A stretch of DNA of 64,000 bases from Portunus trituberculatus (Eukaryota > Arthropoda > Malacostraca > Decapoda > Portunidae): NCBI RefSeq assembly GCF_017591435.1, contig NC_059255.1, positions 706,117-770,116 of the forward strand, given 5' to 3'. Positions 10,400 through 23,348 of the stretch are shown here, in pieces (within the stretch, counting starts at the first letter, position 1; the number at the start of each line of letters is the position of its first letter). Below the pieces are notes generated by a model that worked only from the letters and a program-made list of their open reading frames with translations, did not search any database and was not told where the DNA came from. The position numbers were made by a program, and so were the translations under genes.

Positions 10400-11339
10400 C
10401 ATCCTATCAGTAAGCCACAAAAAGTATCACATCACATTACTTAGAAAATGAGTCAGCAGTGAATGTTGGTTCATGCACCCACAAAGCTAGCCCATGCACA
10501 GCATTCCATTGTAACACATGTTTCATTTTCAAATCAGTTATAGCAACAAAAGTTACCGCCACAAAAAGCACTTTCGCATATCTCAGTTTATTTTCAATTT
10601 CATCTTGTATACAACTTACCACTTAAGTTGTATGGTTTCTTCAGCTTCTTCACTGGTCTCTGATGTGATGAGTCACACTGCAACACATATTCCTTGTATT
10701 AGTATTTCTAACATTCAATAATAGATGCAAAATGCCTAAAATAAAAATGACAGTAGTAATACAAAATAAAGGAATAGCTAAAATGAACAACAATAGTTAT
10801 TTAACCCTTTCACTACAATATGGGACAATTAACATTATTTCAAAAGTAATGTATGAAATCTTCATAAGCATGAAAGAGCATTAAAGGAACAGATTTTGCC
10901 ATTTGTACCTAGTTTAAAGATTGGAAATGGCTGTTTAACAAGCAAAAATGTCTCAGAGTGATATGTATTTACATTATAGATATGCAGAATTAACATTTTC
11001 AGTGTGGCTGATAGTGTTGTAGTACATGCTTTTCTGCAGCTTGCGGCCCATCCCTGCATTTGGCTTCAAGTTCTCTGTGTTAGAGAATGACTTGAAAACA
11101 AGCCTAACCTTAGTTTTTGATGATATTGGTATTAAAAAACTAAATTACAATTTGTTGTGAATTGACCCAAATTTTAGCTTAAGTTTTTGTAGTTCTCGAA
11201 AGATTTTACATATGCAAACACAAAATATATAAGGCAAAGCCTGTCATTGATCAAATACTTGAACATAGTTCAAACAGTGTAATGCACATGGACATAAAAG
11301 TACAGACAACTCTCGATCAATGCGAGCTTCTATTGAATA
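10398..11339. other. unassigned A+T-rich DNA, 10.4-11.3 kb
   Basis: No gene recognised. TTAACCCTTTCACTAC near 10801 resembles a piggyBac left terminus (TTAA plus CCC), but no matching right end was found. Open frames are short and lack motifs. Confidence 0.4.
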
Positions 11340-11665
11340 ACACAATTTCTATTTCGATTTCAACTTAATTTTTTTTCTTTTCCCCATGAAGTTCAAATAG
11401 AGTTAGCCAAAAGTCAGGGATAAAAGTTTTGGAAACCTTCCTCTTAAAAAATATTTAAGTTGTAGGAACATGGAAATACAGAAACAGGCAGGGAGTTCCA
11501 GAGTTTACCAGAGAAAAGTATGAATGATTAAAGGTACTGGTTAACTCTTGCATTTGAGAGTTGGTCAGAATAGGGGTGAGAGGAAGAAGAAAGCCTTGTG
11601 CAGTGAGGCCACAGAAGAAGGGGAAGCATGCAGTTAGCAATATCAGAAGAGCAGTTAGCATGAAA
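11340..11665 (-). mobile_element. LINE A copy 4, 3' end fragment
   Basis: The minus strand encodes the LINE A C-terminus in broken frames: HANCSSDIANCM, SLVNSGTPCLFLYF and VNQY, matching the last 80 or so residues and 3' UTR start of A2. Nothing upstream is present, so it is a strongly 5'-truncated copy. It abuts the fold-back repeat at about 11665. Confidence 0.75.
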
Positions 11666-12002
11666 ATAGGATTTTTTAAATGTAAAATCCATTTTATCTA
11701 CATACTTATGCATGAGTATTAATTATTGCTTAAACCCCCATTCTCATAGTAAACTTAGACCATATCTAACAGCTCAAGAAAAAGAAATGAAAGAAATACA
11801 TGAGGTGCCCTTTCTCATTTTATTTGAGAAGACACCCAGCCTGTTTTTTATTTCCAGGTATCAGCCATCAGGCTGATTCCCTCATTCGCCTCTACCCTAA
11901 AAGGTCATAGAGGGGAGGGAGGAAGGGAAACTCAATTATAATTAATAATTATGGGTAAGTATATAGATAATTGATTTTACATAAAAAAAAATCCTATTTG
12001 TT
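11664..12002. repeat. fold-back repeat, about 65-bp arms
   Basis: AAATAGGATTTTTTAAATGTAAAATCC near 11664 and its inverted counterpart ending GATTTTACATAAAAAAAAATCCTATTTG near 12000 pair over about 65 bp with mismatches. The arms also share TATACTTACCCATAATTATTAATTA-type sequence, which recurs once more at 12013. The loop is about 200 bp. Like the repeat at 245-561, the arms contain a GGTAAGTAT donor-like motif. Confidence 0.7.
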
Positions 12003-12400
12003 ATCACACATACTATTACCCATAATTATTAATTATTGCTTAAGAACTGAATCCCAGGTACTGGAAGGAGGGTGACCTCACCCCTAAGAACAACTTTCAC
12101 TCCCCAAGAAACACACCCTTACAAACCCAAAACTTACAAGGCGGAGACCATATCCTGGGGAGGGTGCAGCACTTGTAACCCATGACAGAGGGACAAAACC
12201 AGAGGAGTGAGAGAAGCATCACAAATCTCCCTACGAGACTGGTCAAATGACCCAGATACCCGACAAAGGACAATGCATAGAACCATATATGTACAAAGAA
12301 TCCCCCCAAAAAATATTGAATTAACCTAAAAGCCAATACAACAAGGAATAAGTTACCAAATTCAAAATATGCCGATGAGGCCCAGGGAGCAAAACCAAAA
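12003..12400. other. DNA between fold-back and LINE B1 ORF1
   Basis: No coding domain seen. Part may be the 5' UTR of LINE B1, whose ORF1 starts at 12401, but it does not clearly match the region upstream of LINE B2 ORF1 (16490-16650). Confidence 0.35.
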
Positions 12401-13330
12401 GTGGCCATACAAAACATGAGTCCATCTTCAACAGGAGCAACAATGCAAGGAAGATTGGTTATGCTAGAGAAGAAATTTGAGGAGTTGGTGAAGGAATTAA
12501 AAGTTCAGAGGAGTGAGGAGGAGCAGGATAGAGAATTCCGCAAGGCTTTGAAGGTAAGAGTCAAGAGACTGGAGGAAAAAGTAAAACGATTGGTGAATGA
12601 AAATGCACACTTGAGAGTGGAGGTTGAAAAATACAAGAGATGGTTGGAGGAGAAAATGGAGAAAGTTGTAAAGGAGAAAGATGACTTTAAGGAAATGATC
12701 AGTGAGCAAAGTGAAAGGTTTGAAAGGGAGTGGGAAATTAAGAAAACACAATGGACTGAGTCAAGGGAAGCTGATATGGTTGGTTTACAAGAAATAATTA
12801 AAGATCAGTTGAATGAAGACAAAAAAGAAAGGTCTAAGGAACTGGTTAATGTTATGAAGAATAAGGAAACATTGATAAGAGAAATAGCAGAAAAGAAGTG
12901 TGTTAATATTTGGGATGAAAGAACAAAATATAACATAATAAGCCTAAGAGAATTAAAGAAGAATTAAAAGCAGTAAGAGATCTGTTCAAAAATCTAAATG
13001 ATGAGGAAAAAAAAGACCTACAAGAAGTGGAAGAGATCCAGAGACTGGGTCCGTATAAGGAGGGAGTAAGGAGACCGATTAAAGTAGTACCGAAGTCACT
13101 ACAATCTGTGGAGGACATTTTATATAGAACATCCAAAATTAAGAGAGGTAGAAGGTTGTAAAGAGGTGTACGTAAGGAAGAATAGAAATGAGGAAGAGAG
13201 GAAAAGATATAAGGAATTGTTGGAAGAGGCGAGAAGGAAAAATGATGAACGGTCTGAAGAGGAAAAAGAAAAGTTTTTTTGGAGAGTTATAGGAGAGAGA
13301 GTCAGAAAATGGTATGTGGAAAAAAGGAAT
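12401..13330 (+). pseudogene. LINE B1 ORF1, coiled-coil RNA-binding-type protein
   Basis: Residues 1-188 (12401-12967) are highly charged Lys/Glu heptad-like sequence predicted by eye to form a long coiled coil. The frame then shifts (near 12950-12965) to a segment with KEGVRRPIKVVPKSLQSVEDIL and a RKNRNEEERKRYKEL block up to about 13320. That block also occurs in the ORF1 of B2 and B4. Such proteins bind the element RNA in trimeric complexes in other LINEs; here that role is inferred from position and coiled coil. No zinc knuckle is visible. Confidence 0.65.
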
Positions 13331-14436
13331 GCGTAGGAACCCCTAGAGAGAGCAGTGGGTGGACCGTAATGTATACTAATATAGATGGGATACTGTCAAG
13401 TAGATTGGAATTGCAAGACTATATGATGGTGGAGAAGCCTGATATAGTGTGTTTGACTGAGACAAAATTACATGAAAATACAAAGGTAAATTTGGATAAT
13501 AAATATAATATATGGAGAAAGGATAGAGAGGGTAAAAGTGGAGGAGGAGTTATGATTATGACGAAGGAGAAAAATGTGGATAAGGTTTGGTATGGGAAGA
13601 ACAACACAGAAGTGATAAGCATAAGGTTAAAAAGTGATGGAAAAGAACTAATAATCATGGTGACCTATGTACCTCCTAAAACAAATTCTTGGACATTAAG
13701 GGAATACGACAATATGATCAAGGATACTTTGCAGAGTTTGGAAAGTGTATTAACTGAAAAAAGAAAGGTGATACTAGTAGGAGATTTTAATTGTAAAGAA
13801 GTGGATTGGGAAAATCTAGTAAGTGGTGTTGGAGAGGAAGCATGGGGAGAGAGATTCCTTAATCTAATGATGGAAAATATGATGGAACAGAGGGTGAAAG
13901 AAAATACTAGATATAGAGGAGATGATGAACCGGTTAGACTGGATTTGGTGTCAACACGAGAAGTGTACCTATGTGGGGATATACAATATAAATGTCCATT
14001 GGGGAAGAGTGATCATGTGGTTATGGAAATGCAGATGGCAATAACACAGCGAAGGAGAGATGAGACATACAGGAATGGTAGATTGAATTATAGAAAGATG
14101 GACACAGAAAATTTGAAAAACTATTTCAGAACATTAGATTGGGAGATGTTACAAAGCAGAGAAGTGCAAAAAAAATATGAGATTTTTATGAAATATTATA
14201 AAGAAGGAGTTATGAAATTTGTACCAAAGTATAAACCGAGAGAGGAAGGAAGAAAGGATTGGTTTAATGCAACTTGTGTTAAGGCTAAGGAAAAGAGAGA
14301 TGTGGCTTGGAAAAGATGGAAAAAGAGCAGGAATATACTAAATAAGGAGAATTATAGAGTAGCGAGAAATGAGTATGTGAGGGTAAGGAGGGAGGAAGAA
14401 AGAAAATTTGAAAAAAGATATTGTAGACAAGAGTAA
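13279..14436 (+). CDS. LINE B1 APE-type endonuclease (ORF2 N-terminus)
   Basis: A 385-residue open frame. Blocks in order: YTNIDGILSSRLEL (N-terminal Asn block), PDIVCLTETKL with catalytic Glu (about residue 58), GGGVMIM, VTYVPPKT, LVGDFNCKEVDWE (GDFN block, about residue 170), LDLVSTREVY, and GKSDHVVMEM (SDH block, about residue 245). The C-terminal linker RKDWFNATCVKAKEKRDVAWKRWKKS is conserved in B2 and B4. It overlaps the end of ORF1. All catalytic residues expected of an APE endonuclease are present, but the frame breaks before the RT. Confidence 0.85.
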   Translation: MESYRRESQKMVCGKKECVGTPRESSGWTVMYTNIDGILSSRLELQDYMMVEKPDIVCLTETKLHENTKVNLDNKYNIWRKDREGKSGGGVMIMTKEKNVDKVWYGKNNTEVISIRLKSDGKELIIMVTYVPPKTNSWTLREYDNMIKDTLQSLESVLTEKRKVILVGDFNCKEVDWENLVSGVGEEAWGERFLNLMMENMMEQRVKENTRYRGDDEPVRLDLVSTREVYLCGDIQYKCPLGKSDHVVMEMQMAITQRRRDETYRNGRLNYRKMDTENLKNYFRTLDWEMLQSREVQKKYEIFMKYYKEGVMKFVPKYKPREEGRKDWFNATCVKAKEKRDVAWKRWKKSRNILNKENYRVARNEYVRVRREEERKFEKRYCRQE

Positions 14437-15975
14437 GGAACATCCAAAATTGTTTTACAGGTTCATAAATGGTAAACTTAAAAAGAGAGAGTCCATTGAA
14501 AGATTAAAAAAAGAGCAAGGGATAGTAGATGACCCTAAGAATATCGCGGAATTGCTAAATAATTGGTTTCAACAAGTATTTACTAAAGAAACAATGTTTG
14601 TAAAGCCTCAGAATGTAGAAGGAAATGTGTACATGGATGACATTAAGAAACCTAAAAAGGAGTTATATAAAATGTTGGAGGAACTTAAAGAAGATAAAGC
14701 GATGAGACATCAGGCAAATTATTGAAGGAATGTAGAGAAGAATTGATATATCCATTATATGATATTGTAAGGTGCTCATTAGAAACCGGGGAAGTACCGG
14801 TAGAGTGGAAAAGAGATGAAGTGGTGCCCATTTATAAGGGAGGCAGTAAAGAAGAGCCTCTTAACTATAGACCTGTGTCTTTAACAAGTGTGGTCGGTAA
14901 GATTTGTGAGAGGGTGATAAAGAAATATTGGATACGGTTCCTGGAGGATCATAAGTTATTATCGGATCATCAATTTGGCTTCAGGAAAGGGAGGTCATGT
15001 GTAACAAATCTACTGAGCTTTTATTCAAGAGTGGTTGACAAAATACAAGAGAGAGAGGATGGATGGACTGTGTATATTTGGATTTAAAAAGCTTTGACAA
15101 GGTACCGCACATGAGACTGCTATGGAAATTAGAGATTTATGGAGGACTGAAGGGAAAAGTGTTAAAGTGGATGGAAAACTACTTGAGATGGAGGAAGATA
15201 AGAACGGTAATAAGGGATGCAAAGTCGGACTGGTTGGTGGTGGAGAGTGGAGTCCCACAAGGTTCAGTGCTGGCACCAATACTTTTCCTTGTCTATATTA
15301 ATGATATGCCAGAGGGAGTAAACAGTTATATTAATTTGTTTGCGGATGATGCGAAGTTGTGTAGGTATGTGAAGAGTGAAGAAGATTGTGAAATTTTACA
15401 GGCAGATCTGGATAGGATTTGGGAGTGGAGCAAGAGGTGGGAGATGGAATTTAATCTGAGCAAAAGTCATGTAATGGAGATGGGGAAGAGTGGAAGACGG
15501 CCAAGAGGGTCATACAAGATGGGTGAAGGAGTAGTGTTGAAAAAGGTAGAAAAGGAAAAAGATTTGGGAGTGATAATACAAGACCATGGACAGTTTGAGG
15601 CTCATATTTGACAAGATGTTTCAAGAAACATATAATTTGATTAGAAATATTGGATTAGCCTTTCATTATATGGATAAAGATATGATGAAGAAATTAATTA
15701 GTACGGTAATTAGACCAAGATTGGAATATGCTGAGGTGGTTTGGTCCCCTTATAAAAAAAAGCATATAAGGAAATTGGAGAGATTGCAGAGAATGGTAAC
15801 AAAAATGGTACCGGAATTGGCAGAAATGACCTATGAGGAGAGATTAAAAGAAATGAATTTGCTTACCTTGGAACAAAGAAGAGAAAGAGAAGATTTAATA
15901 CAGGTTTATAAACTGTTGAACGGTTTGGATGAAGTGGATAATGAACAAATGATGTTGAGAGGAAAATTTAAATAG
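14408..15975 (+). pseudogene. LINE B1 reverse transcriptase
   Basis: RT in three main open pieces. 14408-14725 has the FINGKLKKRESIE linker. 14722-15087 has NYRPVSLTSVVGK and QFGFRKGRSCVTNLL. 15063-15611 has a SFDKVPHMRLL block, SGVPQGSVLAPILFLVYIND and FADDAKLCR, with an intact Asp-Asp pair near 15345. 15586-15975 has RPRLEYAEVVWSPY and KLERLQRMVTK. Frame changes occur near 14425, 14715, 15085 and 15600. Confidence 0.8.
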
Positions 15976-16209
15976 AACTACGAGATCGCATAATAAAAGG
16001 ATAGCCAAGGGAATATGCTTGAAGGATGTGAAGAAATATAGTTTCCCACAGAGATGTGTGGAGGTGTGGAATAGTTTGAGTGAGGAGGTGGTGTCAGCGA
16101 GGAGTGTGCATAGTTTTAAAGGAAAGTTGGATGTGTGTAGATATGGAGACAGGGCCACACGAGTATGATACCCAGGCCCTGTAAAATTACAACTAGGTGA
16201 ATACAACTA

Positions 16210-16484
16210 TAGTCCGTTCATCCAAAGAATCCAGGCCGAAACTGCTAGTTCGGTTGGCAGCCCTGCCCACCCTCGCCGCCACTAAATCTTCCGACACTTA
16301 AATTTTTTTCAAGTACATTTGTTTTTTTCACTTAACTCAATAGATATACAAGTTTATAGCTTGAAGAAAAATAAATGTACTTGAAGGAAATTTAAGTGTC
16401 GGGAAGGTTTAGTGGTGGCAGGGGTGGGCAGGGCTGCCAACCGAACTAGCAGTTTCGGCCAGGATTCTTTGGATGAACGGACTA
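16210..16484. mobile_element. 275-bp palindromic MITE, TA duplication
   Basis: Flanked by TA (16208-16209 and 16485-16486) inside the LINE B1 3' tail; removing it restores AACTAGGTGAATAC. Arms of about 90 bp are inverted repeats beginning TAGTCCGTTCATCCAAAG and containing GTTGGCAGCCCTGCCCACC. The TA duplication and hairpin form suit a Tc1/mariner-class MITE. Its first seven bases, TAGTCCG, are shared with the larger elements at 35102 and 40839. Confidence 0.9.
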
Positions 16485-16650
16485 TAGGTGAATACACACA
16501 CACACACACGAGAGACACGGTGGAGGAAGGACGCACTGGCGCCGTTCCGACAATCAGCTGATCTTCACTACATACCTGTTGTACAGTTTTTACAGTGGCA
16601 TGGGCAGGTAGTGTGGACTCATTTTTTTTCATGCAATCAATTATTAAGGA

Positions 16651-17794
16651 ATGATGAGTGAAAAAGAGATTCCATCAGAATACAAACATGAGAATAGAGA
16701 AGGAATGAAAGCTGATGATGACTATGCTGGTGAGGGTGAGCGTGTATTTGAAGGCTTCGATACGACGAATACTTCACTACTAAAGAGAGTGTTAAATATT
16801 GAATATAAACTAGATAAATTGATAAAGGAGAATATGGAAATGAAAGTGAATGAAGAACAGGAAAAAAAGTTTATAAAACTGAGAGAAAGGATAAAAAAAG
16901 TGGAAGAAAACGAAGCTAGGCTAAAAGCGGAAAACGAAGAACTAAAAAAGGAAGTAGCTAACAACAAAAAGCAGATGGAAGAAGGACTCAGTAAAGCCGA
17001 GAAAGAAAAGAGAAGCTGAAATCTAGTAAACAAGGAAGAGGAAAGAGTAAAGAACGTGATTAAAAAAGAAGTACAAGCATGGAGAGTCCAAGATAAGAAA
17101 GATAAGGCTGATTTTCAGGAGGTGATTCAAGAACAACTTAAAGAAAAAGAAGAAAATATGACAAACAAAATGATAGGAGTCCTCAAGACAAAAGAAAATC
17201 TAGTTAGAGAAATTGCAAAAAAAAAGAAGAGTGCAGTCGTATTTGGAATAAAAGAAAAAACAAGCATAGAGTCCAAAATAAGGCTATTTTCAGGAGGTGA
17301 TTCCAACTTAAAGAAAAGAAGAAAAAGAAATGAAATCAGTCAAAGACCTACTGAAGAATCTAAAAAAGAGAAAAAGAAGAAATGAAGATAGGCAGAACTT
17401 GGAAGAGGAAGTAGAAGAAATAAACAGAATGAGACCATATCAAGAAGGAAAGACGAGACCAATTAAAATACTACTAAAATCACAAGCAGCAACAGAAGAA
17501 ATATTATATAGAACAACAAAACTTAGAGAAACAGAAGGCTGCAAGGGTATCTATATAAAGAAAAATAGAAATGAGGAAGAAAGGAAGAGATACAATGAAC
17601 TGGCAGCAGCAGTAAGGAAAAGAATAATGAAAGGTCAGAAGAAGAAAAGAAGGCATTTTTGGAGAATTCTAGGAGACAGGATAAGGAAATGGTATATAAC
17701 CGTGAAGGAAGAGAAAAATGGAACAAGTTTAACTAAAAATTATAAAGGCAAAAGACTAAAAATGATGTATACGAACATAGACGGGGTTTTATGA
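16651..17794 (+). pseudogene. LINE B2 ORF1, coiled-coil protein in three frames
   Basis: Begins at the ATG at 16651 (MMSEKEIPSEY). Residues about 45-122 are Lys/Glu-rich coiled coil (VLNIEYKLDKLIKENMEMK...). It continues in other frames at 17056-17385 and 17330-17794, where EGKTRPIKILLKSQAATEEIL and KKNRNEEERKRYNEL match the conserved C-terminal block of B1 and B4. The last piece runs into MMYTNIDGVL, the endonuclease start. Confidence 0.65.
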
Positions 17795-18894
17795 AGTAAA
17801 CTAGAATTAAGAGATTACATAAATAAAGAAAATCCAGATATTGTATGCCTGGCTGAAACAAAACTAAATGAGGCAATCATAATAGATTTGGATAATAGGT
17901 ATAATGTATGGAGAAGAGACAGAGTGGGTAAAGGAGGAGGAGGAGTCATGATTATGTTAAGGAAGGAGATAGTGATAAACCAAGTGGAATGTGGGAAGGA
18001 AAAGCAGAAGTATTGTATGTTAAGATGCATATTAATAAAAAAGAGTTAACAATCATTGTAACATATGTGCCACCAAAAAACAAATTCATGGATCAATCAA
18101 GAATATAAAGACATGATAGATGACACAATAAGGAGTCTAACGACAATTGTTAAAGGAAAAAAGTTATATTAGTAGGAGATTTCAACTGTAAAGAAGTGGA
18201 CTGGGAAAATTATGAAAGTGGTATGGGGGAAGAAGCCTGGGGAGAAAGATTCTTGAACCTAATGATAGACAATATGATGGACCAGAGAGTAAAGGAATGC
18301 ACAAGATTCAGAGGAAACGACGAGCCGGCAAGATTGGACCTAGTTTTTACAAGGGGTATACAAATGAATGATGATATAAGATATAAGTGCCCATTGGGAA
18401 AGAGTGACCATGTAATATTAGAAATAGATATAGAAGAGGGAAAGGAAGATAGAGACGATTCATACAAAGGAGACCGATTAAATTACAGAAAGGCTGATAT
18501 TGAGAATCTCAAGAACTATTTTAAAAACGTAAACTGGGAGGAGATGGAAAACTCAGAGATGATGCAAGAGAAATATAACTTATTTTTGGAAATATACAAA
18601 ACAGGAGTCAGGGAATATGTCCCAAAATATAGACCTCAAGAAGAAGGAAAGAAAGATTGGTTTAATGCAAGGTGTGCTAGGGCAAAGGAGAAAAGAGATG
18701 GAGCATGGAAAAGGTGGAGGAGAAATAGAAATCCAGCAAATAAGGAAAACTTCAAGGCAGTGAGAAATGAATATGTTAAGGTGAGGAAGGAAGAGGAAAA
18801 GAACTTCGAAAAGGACATTGTCGAAAAATGTAAGGAGCAACCAAAATTGTTCTATAGATTCATAAATGGAAAAATTTGGCAAAAGAAACAATAG
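17760..18894 (+). pseudogene. LINE B2 APE-type endonuclease
   Basis: Starts with MMYTNIDGVL and a stop where B1 has Ser (near 17792). CLAETKL (catalytic Glu block) lies near 17850, GGGGVMIM near 17935, and VGDFNCKEVDWENYE near 18175. The long frame 18196-18894 holds RLDLVFTRGIQ, GKSDHVILEID (SDH block near 18398) and the conserved KKDWFNARCARAKEKRDGAW linker. At least three frameshifts upstream inactivate it. Confidence 0.75.
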
Positions 18895-20287
18895 AAAGGT
18901 TAAAAGGAGAGAACGGGATGGTGGAAGACCCAAAAGTATGGCAGAACTATTAAATAATAAATTCCAGGAGGTTTTACTAAGGAATCCAAATTTGAGAGGC
19001 CACAGGGTAATGGAGAGACAATCTATATGAAAGAGATTAAAGTAACCAAGCTTGAAATAAAAGAGTTAATGAAGGAACTGGATGAAGAGAAGGCAATGGG
19101 ACCAGATGAAGTCTCAGGCAGGCAAAATACTGAAAGAATGTAGGGAAGAACTAGCAAGTCCTATATACAACATCATAAAATGCTCAATAGAAAATGGAAC
19201 AGTACCAGTAGAATGGAAAAGAGCTGAGGTGGTTCCCATATACAAGAGCAGAAGGAAGGAAGAACCTTTAAATTACAGACTGGTATCACTAACTAGTGTA
19301 ATATGCAAGATGTGTGAAAGAATAATAAAGAAACAATGGATTGAGTTCCTTGAAGACAACAAATTGATATCAAATAGCCAATTTGGTTTTAGAAAAGACG
19401 GTCGTGTGTAACTAATTCATTGAGTTTCTATTCTAGAATAGTTGATAGAGTACAAGAGAGAGAGGGATGGGTTGACTGTATTTATTTGGATTTAAAAAAG
19501 GCGTTTGACAAAGTGCCACATGCAAGATTACTATGGAAGTTAGAGGAGAAGGGTGGCTTAAAAGGAAGCACATTGAGATGGATAGAAGATTATTTTTAGT
19601 GTGAGAGAAATAAGGACAGTAGTTAAAGATATGAAGTCCAAGTGGAGAACAGTAGAAAGCGTAGTGCCACAGGGGTCAGTATTGGCACCAATACTTTTCC
19701 TCATTTATATTAACGACATGCCAGAAGGAGTGAACAGCTACATAAATTTGTTTGCAGATGATACGAAACTGTGCAGAGTTATAAAGCAAAAAGAGGATTG
19801 TGAAATACTGCAAGAAGACCTAATTAAGATCTGGGAATGGAGTAAAAGTGGGAAATGGAATTCAATGTGAACAAAAGCCATGTCATGGAAATGGGAAAGA
19901 GTGAAAGACGACCTGTGGGAATCTATAAGATGGGAGATGGAGTAGAACTGGAGAAAGTTAAAAGGAAAAGAACTTAGGAGTGACGATGGAAGAAAACAAT
20001 CAACCAGTAAGCCATATTGATAAAATTTTAGAGAAACATATAATTTGCTAAGGAATATTGGAATAGCATTTCACTACATGGACAAAGAAATGATGAAATT
20101 GATAAGTACTATAATAAGACCCAAATTGGAATATGCAGGAGTAGTGTGGACCCCTCATAAAAAGAAACACATAAGGAAATTGGAGAGACTACAAAAAATG
20201 GCTACAAGGATGATTCCAGAATTTGAAGGGATGACATATGAGGAGAGACTAAAGGAACAAAGGAACAAAGAAGAGAGAGAGACCTGA
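18895..20287 (+). pseudogene. LINE B2 reverse transcriptase
   Basis: Fragments in order: NYRLVSLTSVICKMCERIIKK (block 2) and QFGFRKDGRV near 19380; LKKAFDKVPHARLLWKL near 19490; VPQGSVLAPILFLIYINDMPEGVNSYI near 19665; FADDTKLCR near 19750 (catalytic Asp pair intact); FHYMDKEMMKLISTIIRPKLEYAGVVW near 20070. Frame changes and an in-frame stop near 19598 make it inactive. Confidence 0.75.
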
Positions 20288-20589
20288 TACAAGTTCATAA
20301 ATTGATCAACGGAATGGACCAAGTGGATAATGAGAAACTGATCCTGAGAGAAGAATATGACATCCGAAGCACAAGATCGCATAGTAAAAAGCTGAGAAAA
20401 GGAAGATGTCTGAGAGATGTTAAAAATATAGTTTCCGCAAAGATGTATTGAGACGTGAAACAGTTTAAATGAAGAAGTAGTGTCTGCAACGAGTGTGCAT
20501 ACTTTTAAAGTAAGATTGGATAGGTGTAGATATGGAGACGGGGCCACACGAGCATAAAGCCCAGGCCCTGTAAAACTACAACTAGGTAA

Positions 20590-21846
<1,257 letters not shown>

Positions 21847-21868
21847 AAGGTGTGTGTGTGTGTGTGTG

Positions 21869-21962
<94 letters not shown>
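21847..21962. repeat. (TG)n and (TA)n microsatellite
   Basis: About 11 TG units followed by about 46 TA units, joining the truncated LINE B3 to the 5' part of LINE D. Confidence 0.97.
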
Positions 21963-21965
<3 letters not shown>

Positions 21966-22039
21966 ATGGTAACATCTCGAAAGAGCAGTACAGCGGTCTC
22001 GGTAACTATCAAGAACACAGATTAGTGTAGGTGATCTTG

Positions 22040-23255
22040 GTCCTACCATCTGTGAACACTGTGGAAAAAGGAATTTTTCCCAGAGTGGGTCTGTGATCTG
22101 TGTCCCAGCTGGTATCACAAGGTGTGTGTATACTTACAAGATGTGCGAGATAAGGATCTGGACAAGGTGGATTGGATGTGTCGTCCATGTAGGAGAAAAG
22201 TGTTACATGTCTACTAGGAGCATGATAAGCTAGTTGATGAGTTAGGTAAACAGGCAGAAAGGCTAAACAGAGAGAATGAAATGCTAAAACAAAGGAATCG
22301 AGACTTGGAAAGTAAACTAGAAAAGGGTTGTCATAACACTGATCTTGATGACTGCATAACCAAAATTGTTACTAGTACAGAAAATCTGAACCAGAAGCTG
22401 TCTGAAGTGAAAGATGAGATCATCAACACTGTTGTTAACATGCATGCTAGTGTGTGGGGAGAGGACTCAAGAGAAAATTATATTGGTGCTACTCCTGCAC
22501 CAGTGGCTGGAACTAAGAGAAATGTGCTACTTGATATGAAAGATGAGATAATAAGTACCATGGTTAACCTACATGCTAATCACATTGTTAAGGAGAATGT
22601 AAATGATGCTAGGTCCTATGCTACTGTCACAAAGGAGAAAAATCTGTTGGTTGTAAAGTCTACTGATAAGAATAATAATGTAGCTAGCAGGAAAGCTGAA
22701 CTTGTTAAGGTTCTGAAGGATGTGCCAGTAGTGGATACCAAGTTTACAAGTGGTGGTAATGCTGTCATGAATTTTGCTAGTGAGTCTGAGCCCAGACCCG
22801 AACAAGATCAGCAATGGATTAAAGAATTTGGAAATTAATTTCACTAAGAATGATCTGTAATGTTTCTAAAGAGGAGAGTAAGGAAGATATTGTTGAATTT
22901 TTGGTTGCTAAAAAATGTTTATCTTCACAGTGTAGACAATGTGCATGATAAAATTAAGCTTATATTTGATAAGCCTGCCAATGGTAACACTGTACATTAC
23001 ATATTGAGATGTACACCTGATGTTAGAGGGCTGATATATAAACACGGTGATGTTGTGTGTCTAAAGTGGGCTAGATATACTGTGTGTGACAGGTATCACG
23101 TATTTAACTGCTACTACAGTCAAAGATATGGACACTCAGAGAGCAACTGCAAATTTAAGAGTAATGGAGATGTTGCCAGTTGTGCTAAATGTTCTGATAA
23201 TCACCTTACCAAAGATTATACAGTAAATACTAGTGAGAGTGTATTAATTGTATGA
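22040..23255 (+). pseudogene. LINE D ORF1: PHD-like finger, coiled coil, CCHC knuckles
   Basis: Near 22047-22200, in two frames joined by a shift near 22095, Cys/His spacing reads CEHCGK ... CDLCPSWYHKVC ... MCRPCRR, a C4HC3 PHD-type pattern. 22225-22838 holds a charged coiled coil (ELGKQAERLNREN..., MLKQRNRDLESKLEK). In 22860-23255 the sequence CYYSQRYGHSESNCK and CAKCSDNHLTKDY are CCHC-like knuckles, each with one ligand altered. This is a nucleic-acid-binding ORF1 design. Frame breaks near 22095 and 22840 disable it. Confidence 0.65.
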
Positions 23256-23348
23256 GACACTCCAGGGATGATGTGAACCATGTAGTAAACAGTAGGCAGT
23301 GTAAATCACTTGATGCAGAAATGGCGAGAGTAAGAAACATAACTGATC

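Larger units (their letters stand above)
12401..16207 (+). mobile_element. LINE B copy 1, near full length
   Basis: CR1/L2-like non-LTR retrotransposon with ORF1 (12401-about 13330), an APE endonuclease (13279-14436), RT (14408-15975) and a short 3' UTR. The 3' end reads GGCCCTGTAAAATTACAACTAGGTGAATAC and then continues as (CA)n at 16493 after an inserted MITE. That tail recurs in LINE B2 (about 20568) and, inverted, at 20883. Several single-base frame changes break ORF1 and ORF2, but most domains can be read end to end. Confidence 0.9.

Noticed and set aside
10797..10850. A piggyBac left end at TTAACCCTTTCACTAC
   Set aside because: No matching inverted right end or second TTAA border could be found nearby; TTAACCC is short enough to occur by chance.
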